64,000 nucleotides of DNA from Acanthochromis polyacanthus (lineage: Eukaryota; Chordata; Actinopteri; Pomacentridae): positions 10,095,983 to 10,159,982 of the forward strand of contig NC_067122.1 in the NCBI RefSeq assembly GCF_021347895.1, given 5' to 3'. A program made the translations under genes and the position numbers. Of this stretch, positions 37,931-48,512 are shown one piece after another (the first letter of the stretch is position 1; each line of letters begins with the position of its first letter). Below the pieces are notes generated by a model. That model worked only from the letters and a program-made list of their open reading frames with translations, was not told where the DNA came from and made no database searches.

Positions 37931-39375
37931 CATATTTCTGGTCAATTTTACCACAAAGACAGGAAACAACTCCAGATCAAAGAGGCGAGCAAATCCCAAA
38001 CACGTTTTTTTAAGGAAAAGTGCAGTTGCTAGATGGGAGACACCAGCTGCAGGCAGAGTGCAGGTACGTTATTAGCTAATGTTTTATGTGCCTCCCAACA
38101 GCAGTTTAGTTTATGTCTGTTTATCATGGTTTCTTTTGATTATATCGCGTGATTTCGGAACGAGATTTGCTTTCTAGCGAGATTTGGATACAGACCACAA
38201 CAAATAGCGATCGCCAAGTAATGTGGAGGTTTTCCTTCACTTCTCATCTCTAGTATGTTGTGGGACACTTGTTGAGACTATCCGAGCCGGTCAGTGTGGG
38301 GAATAAAGCACGTTAGGACGGATTTTGACGCGGGGGGTAAGTTGCCCCATACTTTTCGCAAGCTGAGCTGCTAGCTGAGCTACTAACTGAGGTGCTAAGC
38401 TGCCTGCCTGGCTAAATACTGGAGCTATGTCGAAAATTCATTTCTTCATCACTCACATGTATAAAATGACATATGAAAACAGACCCCAGGTTGAAATAAA
38501 CCGAAGTTCCCCTTTCAGCCCAAAATATTCATTATAAACTATCAGCAAAGTGAAAGCCTTATTTGCATTCGAACACACCTACATCCATCCATTTTCTCCC
38601 CTGCTAGCATGTTATCTGTTATATCTGCTTTAGTAAACTTTAAGTGCTGTTGAGGGAATGGCCCACAAGGTCGGAGGTCTTCCACTTTAATGAGACAAAC
38701 TCAATTATGAACACATGGATTGACGGTTTCTTCAGACCCAAAGGTCACACTGAGTGATGCACACAAGCACACCCCAGCCTTCGTGTAATAAGTGGAAGGT
38801 TGTGTGCATGTCTGTTTGTGTGAGTGGTTGATAAATGGAAAGTGTTAAATCTTCTCACTGTAAGTTAACCTTTAGAATGCTCTATTTGAAAGTAATCGTC
38901 CAAATTTTAAAGCTTGCAGTTAATGGAATGTCAAACAGAATGTATCAAAGGGACTGAACAGGAAGGTAGTAAGTGTTTGACACGAACTGGATGTCAGCAA
39001 GCGCGAATTGGACGGAAATGGAGTTTTAGACGACTGAGAAAAAAGGTGGAGAAAACTGGTTTCTATTTATACTGGGGATTTGATAAAGGTGTTGAAGAGA
39101 CCTAAGCTGGCAGGTGAGTGGGTCAGATGATCTCTAGAGGAGGGTAATAAATTACAAATAATGCAAAATGGAGTATACTCAACCCAGACCAAACACTAAA
39201 TATGTCCAATTGTGTTGTGACTTTGTTAAGTTTATTTGGCAGTGATGTTTCAATGTTCCAGTTGGACGAACATCAGAATTTGCTGATAATATATAATTTT
39301 TGTCACTAGAAAAAAGATGTGCTGATTGTTTTGTTTGTTTGCTTTTTTATACTCCCTGCTATTACAATGCGCTGT
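37931..39375. other. Unclassified stretch with a CpG-bearing block and a 12-bp tandem triplet
   Basis: 38140-38420 has more CpGs than its flanks (ATATCGCGTGATTTCGG, AGCGATCGCC, GACGCGGGG). It contains a degenerate 12-bp triplet at 38365-38401 (GAGCTGCTAGCT, GAGCTACTAACT, GAGGTGCTAAGC). It could be an unrecognised repeat or a regulatory block. No gene is seen. Confidence 0.4.
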
Positions 39376-39970
39376 GATGATCAGTATAGGTTCAGGAGTG
39401 GGTGCAGACTGAAAAACAGGAACTGGCTGAGACCAAGACAGAATCAACTACAAACTGAGAAACACACTGTGAGAGGTAGCAACAAGCTTTAACAGACAAT
39501 GATCCAGGTGCTGACAAATAGGCACTAGCTTAGTCAGAGAAACAGACAAAAAGATTTTGGAGGGATGACAGGAAAGAGACAAACAGCTCATTTAAACCCT
39601 TTACGTGTCCTAGGTAGTTGGAACAGCTTTGGTTTATCGAAAATGTCAAATGTGAAGCAGCATTTAAGAATTCAAAATGGGAGGTGATGTTTAATGTGTT
39701 CTAGCCAGGTGTGGAGAAGGTGTGAATGTACGCATGTCTTCAAACACATAAAATTTTCTGCCTAGTGTATGTATGTCAAAAAGTATTCTGTGGAAGTAAC
39801 CAGTATTGTGGTTATGCCAGTCTTCACCTTTGAAGCTGCAGTGGAATTGCAAGAGTCTTTGAGTGGTACATGGGTTTCACTGTCCTATTTGTCCACACCT
39901 GGAAGGTGTGTTTGTAACTTTGGCGTTATTTTCAGCTTTGTGTTGTGCCCCAGGGGCTAGGTCATGACAC
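39376..39970. repeat. Possible dispersed repeat, unclassified
   Basis: Segments such as GGTTCAGGAGTGGGTGCAGA, AACTGGCTGAGACCAAGACA, GACAGGAAAGAGACAAACAG and GCCCCAGGGGCTAGGTCATG are reminiscent of fish repeats ending in GTCATGACA. No class can be given and boundaries are a guess. Confidence 0.25.
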
Positions 39971-41962
39971 AACAACTTTGACACATCATGCAGAAGCCTA
40001 CCAACCTGCTATAGGGTTTGCCTGATCTCTAATCAGCTCTAACACCGACTTGCACGTGTGGAGATTGGACTGGCATGAATCAGAGTCCTTAAAAACAACT
40101 GAAATGTATTTGTGACAGTCATTAGTTACCAACCTAAACTGTTCATGCGTCCCTAAACTGGTAAAGTTATTCTTCCTGTGGTGTCGTCTGAGCAGTTACT
40201 GAGCAGCTTCAGTTGCATTACTATCACCAAGTGCACTGGAGTGAAGCTTGCGCTGATTTGCAAAAGGACCTTGGAAAACCAAGGCAAATGCAATCAGATT
40301 TTCAGTCTGACCAAGGGAAACATGTGCTGTGTGTGCCTGAATATAAACAGAACTGTACAAAATTGCATCTGGCTTTTATCTTGATATGAGACCCAAAAAT
40401 AAGATTGAAAATGAGGAGAGAAAAACAGTGTCGAGTGCTGACAGAGGAAGACACACTGGAGGAAAGATGAGAAGGGCGACTTAAGCTACTTGCCAGCTAA
40501 TCATTTCTCAATCATTTTTTATCTTAATTTTCGACTGTTCTGTAATGTGACCCTGGTATTGTGACCACCTACCGACATTCATTTACCTCATTGTGAATTT
40601 AGAATGATTTAGTTGTATTCTGGTATTACTTGGATTCTTCATGGGCTTTTCTAATAACAGAGCTAATGGTGTAAATGGGGACATTGTCATAATATTGTAC
40701 AAAATTACACAACACTGCTTATAATATACACACAAACAAATCAATAGAAAACACTCTGAATGTGTGGTGTACTCATTAACTGAAAGTGGGCACATTCAGA
40801 AGTCCAGCTGTGAATTTATTCTAAATTCTCACACGCAGTGAGAATGCATGGGGTCTCAAAGTGATGCAACGAATGTAATTTACAAATGAAAATCACTAGA
40901 TGTAATGAAGAAGTACAGTTTGTGTGTCTCAAGTTGGGCTCAAGTTGACACATATGTAATTATTAGAGATAGTTGTCTAGCTGAGGTGTTATAGCAGACC
41001 CTTTTATGTAATCCATATTTCTTCAGCTCACTTCAGTGCTGCACACATAACATGAATGTGAGTGAGCACATAGTAAAGCTGTGGATACTGCATGTACAAC
41101 ACTTTGTCCTCAGCAACAAAAGTGATGCAAAGAAAGATGAAAAACATTTTTTTCTTATTGGTAGAGTCAGAACTGCAGTAGAACATTGTCACAATGGTAT
41201 TCACAGCACTCAATGAAAATGGCTCTTTTATGTGCAGAGTTGTATGACCTCCATGGCATTGACTGATACATTCAGTCTTTGTAGTACTGTTTAGTAGATT
41301 GGTGTGCTAATCCACCTATTATGCAAAAGGTTGCTTATTCAGTCCTCTTACAGCGAGAACACCTACTCTCCACCCATGTACACACACTTAAACCTTCTAC
41401 CGGACAGCTATTGAAAACTGGCTGTCGTTATAATTACTGTGGAGTTGTGCAAAACATCATGTCACTGCAGCACGTTGAACCATTGTTATTTGAATGTAGA
41501 TAACTCAGTGAATTTCATTCAGGCGCATTTAGTGGCAAAAGTTTAGCTGCATGGACATGTTGAACCCACTCCTACATGGTTCTCAGAGGATGAATCTGAG
41601 TGGATTTCTGGCTTGTTGTTTTTTGAGTGAAACATATTGACGACTATCAAACAGGTCGACATTAAACATGGTGGAGGCTCTTATGCTTATGCTTATGCTT
41701 ACACCCATACTTGCACTTCTTAGCCGGATCAACATATTATCTTTTCTAATTCAAAATGTTAATAATGTGTAGTGTATGCCAAAGACAAATCTCTAACATT
41801 AATATTATTTTCAAAATCTAAATTTCAGTTCTTTCTTCAGTGGTTCAAAGGATCAGTATGGATGAAGCTTTTCCCACCCAATGTTCCGCTGACGTTTTTC
41901 TCCAGGCTTGATATACTCCTAAAGGGCGTTTCTGTGTCACCATTTTTAAACTATGCTCTAGA
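39971..41962. other. Noncoding stretch, no gene recognised
   Basis: Contains a short (CTTATG)n run at about 41682-41700. Open frames up to 70 codons have no domain features. The last part (41700-41962) would be the 3' untranslated region if the exon that follows on the minus strand is real, but no AATAAA is evident close by. Confidence 0.45.
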
Positions 41963-42174
41963 TCACACAACTTCTTTGTAAGTTACATTTGCCTTTAGTT
42001 TAGAGCTCTCATTGAGGTATTCCCACTTCTTGGAGATCTTCATCTTAATTGAGGTCATGCCATAGTTTAACATTTCCTTCAGTGCGTTGCAAGGATTTGT
42101 TCCTGCAGGCAAGAAGAAAATCTGCTTGGGGCCATTCCGGCAGACAACTCGTATGGCGTCAACTTTCTTCGATG
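41963..42174 (-). CDS. Candidate terminal coding exon, protein unidentified
   Basis: On the minus strand an acceptor-like tract (a run of 11 T, then GTTGTAATTTAG) ends at 42175. An open frame of about 70 codons then runs to TGA at 41963. It reads SKKVDAIRVVCRNGPKQ, IFFLPAGTNPCNALKEM, LNYGMTSIKMKISKKWEYL and ends with LKANVTYKEVV. Residue use is protein-like, with mixed charged and hydrophobic residues, two cysteines and no low complexity. The first codon would be split, with one base in the preceding exon. A second acceptor-like site (TTTTCTTCTTGCCTGCAG) lies inside and could start a shorter exon. I do not recognise the family; the basic, two-cysteine C-terminus would suit a small secreted or nucleic-acid-binding protein, which is a guess. 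No upstream exon was found. Confidence 0.4.
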
Positions 42175-42180
42175 CTAAAT

Positions 42181-43890
42181 TACAACAAAAAAAAAAAGGA
42201 TTTGAATATAATGAAATAAAACTCATCATGATTTTAGGACTTCCAGAACTTAGTTCTTATTTCTTTTCTTTATCTTTGCCTGTGAGGTTTTCATTTTATT
42301 TGTGAGGTACACAGTGAAAAAAATATAACCCATCTGAAGGCTTCTGTCCGAAATCAGTACATTTAAAACATTAAGAGTCTTAAAAGATTGTTTCTGCAGC
42401 ATGATTTTTATACTGACTGTAGAAGAGTAGGTGAGCCCACTTAACCCCGTGATGTTCACTGTTGGAAAGTGTTGATTGTTGTGATAGATTCATTTGGCTA
42501 ATACATGTAATGGTCAACGTTTGTTTGTCACTAATTGGCTTTTAGCAAAGGCCTTTTGCAATTACATGCATGTACTGACTGGAGAATAAAGGCCCAACAT
42601 GTTGTTTTCCATGTATGCCACTGCCTCTTGGGGTTTGATGTATACATTTTAGGAAATGCATTTACTGTAGCTGGTGTTCATTTGTCTTATTTTGTATTCG
42701 TGTCACACTGATGGAAACTTATTTGTCCCTTTTGCATTTTTATAGCGGTCTGCTGCTTAAGAGCAGCCTATCTTCCTTATTTATTAGAAAATGCCAGTTG
42801 TACATTTTGTTTTCTGTTGCTTGGCTTTGACCTGTGACAGAATATTTAAAAGTAAATATGCATGTAGATTTCCATTTCTTACAGTTTCAGAGAAGACAGT
42901 ACAAGTTAAATCCAAAACCTGTTAAAACCAAAACCAAAGCTGGTATCAAAATAACAAAGAAAAGACAAGCTGGGAGGAGAGAGAAATTAAAAAAGTTATA
43001 AAATATTTATCTTTACTGAATATAAAAATTGCCTTGCTTGAAACGCTGATACAAAGTGTCACTTTCGATTTCTCTTGTTTGGGTCAGACACGTATCAGTA
43101 TTCATGAATGTTCCATGTAGATTTTATAAAAGCCATTTCTCGAATTTAGGAATGAATGTTGTTTTTTTTTTTAAATAAAGTTTTACCCCATCAGCAATGC
43201 AGCCATCTGAGGACTATTCAAAAGGGAGTTAAACCAACCTTTCGCCAAGTCATTTAGAAGGTTCTGAAACCATTTTGTAATGTAATTCAGTCTGTGAAAG
43301 CAATAATTATTCTCAATTAATTACAGTTTCAGCACACAAGCTTTAGGATTGTGCATTAGTCTGTCAGTTTCCGGGTTGTGTGGCCGACCGTTTCCCTTAT
43401 TAAGCCTGTTAGTTTTAAATTGCTGCACATATGAAGACTTTTGAGAAACTAATGGCAAAAATGAGACCTTTCACCTCGGATTGATGGAAGAAATGAATCC
43501 TGAACTGGAAGAAAACTGCATTTGATTGACAGGTTAATTGAAGATCATTTCCTTGGATGTGTGCCAAAGCGAGGGAGCATTCGGGATGCTGAGTGTGTTT
43601 CTCAGAAAACACGATATGATGTGCATCTGTGCATATATCTCAATTGTTTTTAGCTTCACAAACATTTTAGCAATTGCCTTGTGTCTCAACTCTGAACACA
43701 TAACATGAATAATGTGTGAATAATAATCTTACCCTAAATGGTAAGTAATTATTTTTTTTATCTCGTACTACTAATAATCAGGAAATGTAACTTCCCTTTG
43801 TGACTCCATTTTAATGAATTGCCCAGTAACTGACATCAACATTGAGTTTTTGCAAGGCAAACGCAGAAAGATACTTGTGCTTTACAGATT
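42181..43890. other. Noncoding stretch, possible regulatory block near 43180-43600
   Basis: If the exon at 41963-42174 is real, this is intron. 43180-43600 has little repeat character and carries clustered TTAATTA and ATTGATT motifs, which would suit a conserved noncoding element; this is inference. A T-run is at 43162-43172. Confidence 0.35.
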
Positions 43891-43949
43891 CATTATCTTT
43901 ACATTCTGATGGACTTGCCAGTGAACTCCATCAGAATGTAAAGATAATG
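43891..43949. repeat. Perfect 23-bp inverted repeat (hairpin)
   Basis: The arm at 43891-43913 (CATTATCTTTACATTCTGAT plus GGA) is perfectly complementary to 43927-43949, with a 13-base loop. A transcript would fold into an uninterrupted 23-bp stem. Its size is below a typical pre-miRNA, the loop is short and the stem has no bulges. A recent templated inversion or hairpin-forming mutation is at least as likely as an RNA gene. Confidence 0.9.
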
Positions 43950-45646
43950 CATCTGATGGAGCTCATCATAGAGGATGATGTAGGCATTGTGTGAAAACAG
44001 AGCAAAACGGTAACAACAGATGACCGTCTGCTTTGGGTCTCCACTCTCCAGCCACCTACACACCACAAGTCTGTTACCTCTAGTGTCAAAGATAAGAGTA
44101 CATATTTATTCCATTATGTACTCCATATTTGTCACTCCAAACTACACCTGCTTTTCACAGGTCAAGTCTTCCCCAGCTGAGGACGCTTCAGGTTTTCCCT
44201 GTGCAAGTAACACAGTGACATACAAACAAGTCTGTCAAAGACACCAGATAATGGTCGACTTTTTGTACATAGCAGAGCAGAGAGATGCTCACTGACTTCC
44301 CAGGGACAAAGGCGTAGAGGGAGAAAAAACATGAGTATCTCCTGGTGAGACATCTCCATGATGGTTTTCTTTGTTGGAAGGGAAGTGATTCCCTCGTCCA
44401 TCAGCTCCTATTCAACACAGTCGGAGAGAAGAGTATGGAAATCCCCCTTCTATAAGGGACGGGTTGACAGCTGAAGTGAAGCACACATCTTCTCCTCGGT
44501 GTGCTGCGCCGTCAAAGGGTGAAAGGACCACAGAACTCCAGCTGCACAAAGTGACACTCTGCAAGTGTGTGCGGAGTGGGGTTAGCAGTCCAAAGCTCTG
44601 TGGGATCACCTGTCATCCTCCTCCCCAGAGGGAAGGGGACACATGGGGCTACTGGTGGAAAGGGCCATTGCAATAGGAATACACTGGAAGAAAGAGACGC
44701 TTCATTTAACTCATTCTCGAAAGAGCAGTCAGTGGAGAGAGATGAAGATGTCGCTGTCACAAATGAGTAATTCCTCATAGTTGTCATGGCCGGATAGACC
44801 TTTGCTTCTGATCAAACATGATTCAGACAACACTGGGTGCAAAGGGTCCCTTATTGCAGATGCTGCCCCACTGCAGCTACCCCAGCTTAGCATTTATGCT
44901 GACTTGTATAGCACACATGGTTCTTTTGCAACTAATGGGGAAGGCCTGAGAATCCTAAGGGCACATTCCCAAGCAATTATTACAGTGACATTTCAGGCAA
45001 ATATCTCTTCATTTGAATGGGACCACTGTGATCAGTTTAGGCAAAATAAATGTGCACCGTGCTTTTACATAGAGCCTGACTTTATGAACTTTAAAATGCA
45101 ATAACACTGACCAGCTACAGAATGTCATGACAGTGCTGAACTTTGCGTGAACAATGAGACACGCAGGGTCCAGAATGGAAAGAAGCTATCACATTGCATT
45201 CATCAAATCATCTAATTTTGTATAACTCTGCTCTGCCAGAATATAAACGGCTGCACAAATGAGATAAGTGGTGGAAAAGGACAGGATGGTATAAATAAAT
45301 TCCCCCGAATAAAATGTCTTAATTTATTATCTGACTAGTAACAGAGAGTTCAAGTAGGCAGTGCATCACCACACAAAGTCACTTGAATAAATTTCACAGT
45401 GTAACCTTCCAATGTGGAAGGCAATAAGGCTGCCAGTTTACTTTTAAACTCACAATTTCTTCCGACTTCCGCCTGGTCCCTTGATAGATGAGAAGACTGA
45501 GGGAGCCCATTAAAGGCTCGACTGCAAGTAAGTGTTACACCGCATCTCTCTTTAAAAAAGGTGCACCCCAGCTCTATATTCAACCTGGGTTTGAATCTGA
45601 CTTTATCTGCTGACACTAACGCCTGTAACTCGATGTACTGAAACTT
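43950..45646. other. Noncoding stretch, no gene recognised
   Basis: 44460-44780 is less AT-rich, with overlapping open frames on both strands, none of which has a recognisable domain. 45440-45640 contains a box B-like GGGTTTGAATCTGAC next to the LINE fragment that follows, and may belong to a repeat. Confidence 0.45.
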
Positions 45647-45757
45647 ATGATAGATAGGGTAAGGAGTTCAGTCATTCAGGAGGGACTCGGAGTAAAATCG
45701 ATGCCCCTCTGCTCTGAAAGGAGCAAACTGAGGTGTTTTTTCGAGTATCTTCTGACC
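45647..45757 (+). pseudogene. LINE reverse-transcriptase C-terminal fragment
   Basis: The frame reads DRVRSSVIQEGLGVKSMPL followed by SERSKLRCFFEYLL. This matches the end of a fish non-LTR retrotransposon polyprotein, remembered as DRVRSSVIREGLGVEPLLL followed by IERSQLRWLGHLVRM. Similarity is also visible at DNA level (GATAGGGTAAGGAGTTCAGT, GAGGGACTCGGAGTAAAATC). It stops around 45757, where the consensus would continue with M-P-P-G-R. Only the last part of the gene survives and the downstream frame is unrelated. Orientation is plus. The exact clade is not determined. Confidence 0.7.
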
Positions 45758-48381
45758 ACAGCCTCTCACAGAACAATCCTGTCTTCCAAAAATTCTGTTT
45801 CTATAAACCAGAATTATCAATTTCATTTTAAAAGAAACATCTTTTCTCCAAGGGCGGTAACAGTGGGCAACAGTTTCACTTTTAAAGAGTCACAAAGCCC
45901 ACATAGGGAGGCTGGAGGGAAGATGGTGATATCGGTCCGACACACTCTCACCCAAGAGACCAGGGTTCATGATGCACGTGAAACCAATATTTTAGACTAA
46001 AGACTTATTTATTTTTCTACCTGCTCTTTACTTTCATTTTCACTTGATGTTTCGTCACTTTTAGGCTCTACAGCTGCTCGATTGGATTGAAGAAAATGTC
46101 ATGTTTTGAGTTCAAACAGACCCTTTCACATCATTAGCTACTTGTTACAAGTTTGGTTTAGCAAAATACCATTGATTCTGGTTAAATATGACCCTTTTGC
46201 AAATGTTCAAGCTTCTCCTTCATTTCTTCTTATACGGTTGCTTGGCTGAAGAAATGACATTTGGAAAGCAATGCAATAAATGGCAAAGATCTGTCAATTT
46301 GAAATGTATTTGTGACATGTCAAAAACAAGTGTAATCCTGCAGAAAATATGTTTTGTGAAAAGACATTTGAAAATGCAGTTTGATTGTCTGGGAACATAT
46401 TATTTTCTGAGAGAAAGCTCCACTGAACCGGATGTTTCAATCCACGAACATTATCTCAGAATGCATTTAAAAAAAAAAAAAAACAAACAAACAAAAAAGA
46501 AATGTGCAGACAACATTTCACTGTTTATATAAGATCCCCTGCGGTCATTGAGCTAGTTTGAGTGTCTTGCAAGACTTTGCAAGACTGTCAAGTTACAAAC
46601 TGAACTTTTCGAAAAGTCTCCATTGTTTTTTTTTTTATTTTTCATAAAACCAGCTGGCCAAACTATAGTGCCTTTACATTTCTGTTGTGTTTTTGCAAAT
46701 AATCATACTCTATTTAAGTTTATCCTTTGTCTGCTTATCCTGTTACTAAATCTTACTATCCAAGCTCCAACTGTGTCTCCTGTTCTTTGCTAAATGTAAC
46801 AAAGCAAAGTTGATTTTATCCTATACTTATTACCATATTGTAGAATGCATTGTTACTATCGGAGCTGAATGTATGTGAGGTGCAACCAAATAAAAAGCAA
46901 GTTGTTATTATCATGTAAATGAGGGACAGCGGAAGAGTGGTTGTGTCTTCCACTGCCGTCCCCCAGTCTAATACACAGAAGGCATTACAATTCACACTCA
47001 GTACAGTAGTGCAACTAAAAGACTGCTTTCCAGCAAGAATGGGATTGGACCCCAAAATGACCTCTTAACCACAAACAACACTGTGGAAGGTGTGACCAGA
47101 AGGTTTGCTTTAAGTTATCAAAGATATCTTTCATGAATAGTTTTCTTTGCATAAACATTTTCAATCCTCATAAGGCTGTATGAATATCAACATTTTTATT
47201 ACTTTCTTGTTTTTCCTTTGGTGTAAAACTTTCACATTGTTGGATATCCTCACAACCCGAAGCCTCAAGGGTCCACTTGTCTGACCTCATGTTTTCTGTC
47301 CCCTAATGTTTGATGACAAAGAAAATGCTGGCCAATTGGATGTTTAATACTCGCGGTTTGCCTCTGCTCCTCTCTCTGATGCTTTTAGTGCTGTAAAGCT
47401 CTGATAGGAATAACTGTTTAAACTTGTGTCAGCGTTCCTTTGTGGCCACATCAGGTATTTACAACAAAGAATTAAGAAAAAGTGAGGAAAAAGAACATTC
47501 TTGTTGTTTTTGCACAGAAAATCTTCCAAAGACAGACAAACACATCTACGTCTGTGTGTCTGCTGGGAGCCTCCTCCTGCAGTAACACATTTCCTTTTCA
47601 GTGAAAAGACATTTCTCCCGCTACTTCCTAACAATGCTGAGTGACTTCATAAACTCAACACAGTGGGGCCTGAAAGCTAAAGAAAAAAAAACAATATAAC
47701 ACCCGAACTTAAGTAAAGGTGCCATGTTTCCTCTGGGTTTTATGTGGTTGCATAGCAACAGTCAGGGCTGAGACTAGCACATTCCCCTAAGAACTCCTGT
47801 TTGGACGAGAGGTTTTGTGGGAGCATTGCATAAACCTTTTACAATGTACTAAACGACAGCCTCTTCTTTTTTTTTTCCTCAAAGAAAATAGTAAGAAGAT
47901 TTTAACAACACACACAAACTTCTGAAACAACAAAAAACTTTATGGAAGATGGAGTAAGAATTATTAGATTCTGATCTCCCTCACAAATACAAGTGAACTC
48001 TTTACAGCAGGGTTTTATGCCCACTGGTCCAGCAGCCATAAAACCCACATTGTCACCACTAGAAAGACTCAGTCTGACTCTCTGCTCTGTACCACTTAAC
48101 ATCTTAATGCGGTTTGGGAGGCATTCACATGAAGCTAGTGTTATACTGTACAAACGAAAGTGTTTTTTTTTTTTATGCCACTGAGGTTTTGCCTCCTTTT
48201 TCCATCTATTTACACACACACACAATGACAATTATGCTTAAGGCATTTTGAAAATATTTGGACCTTGGGGGTCAAACGGCTACAGACAATGCTGTAATTA
48301 ATGTCCAGCCGAGCATTTGCACTGTGAAACCAAAGGCTCCTCCAGATGGCTCTCCAGTCTCACCTGGTTCTCCTCTTGCAG
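45758..48381. other. Noncoding stretch, no gene recognised
   Basis: An A-rich run lies at 46470-46500. A 114-codon open frame at 46188-46532 starts with a hydrophobic segment but ends in lysines encoded by that A-run, so it is treated as doubtful. A short direct repeat TTGCAAGACT occurs twice near 46569-46590. T-runs are at 46626-46637 and 47870-47878. Confidence 0.5.
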
Positions 48382-48512
48382 CTCTCAGCACTTCTCCAAG
48401 AGCTGGGAAGCAGTCCAGGGTCCCACATCTTTCCAGGAAAAGAGAAAATATTCAGCTGCGGAGTTCAAGCCAAAGACTATCCAATCAGAGAAGGGCACAG
48501 CAACTGCTTAAG
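48382..48512 (+). CDS. Exon-like interval with strong splice signals
   Basis: The acceptor-like GGTTCTCCTCTTGCAG ends at 48381 and the donor-like AAG|GTAAAT starts at 48513, enclosing 131 bp. Two frames are open throughout. One reads LSTSPRAGKQSRVPHLSRKR, then IQLRSSSQRLSNQRRAQQLL. The other reads SQHFSKSWEAVQGPTSFQEK and ends in a stop before the donor. The first is serine/arginine-rich and would suit a disordered cytoplasmic region. No family is recognised. It may equally be chance or an untranslated exon. Confidence 0.25.

Noticed and set aside
43891..43949. microRNA gene
   Set aside because: The stem is fully paired and only 23 bp with a 13-base loop, without the longer lower stem of a pri-miRNA.
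46188..46532. 114-codon frame with a hydrophobic, signal-peptide-like start and six cysteines
   Set aside because: The C-terminus is lysine-rich translation of an A-run, no family resemblance, and single-exon context without promoter or poly-A support. Kept only as a doubtful note.
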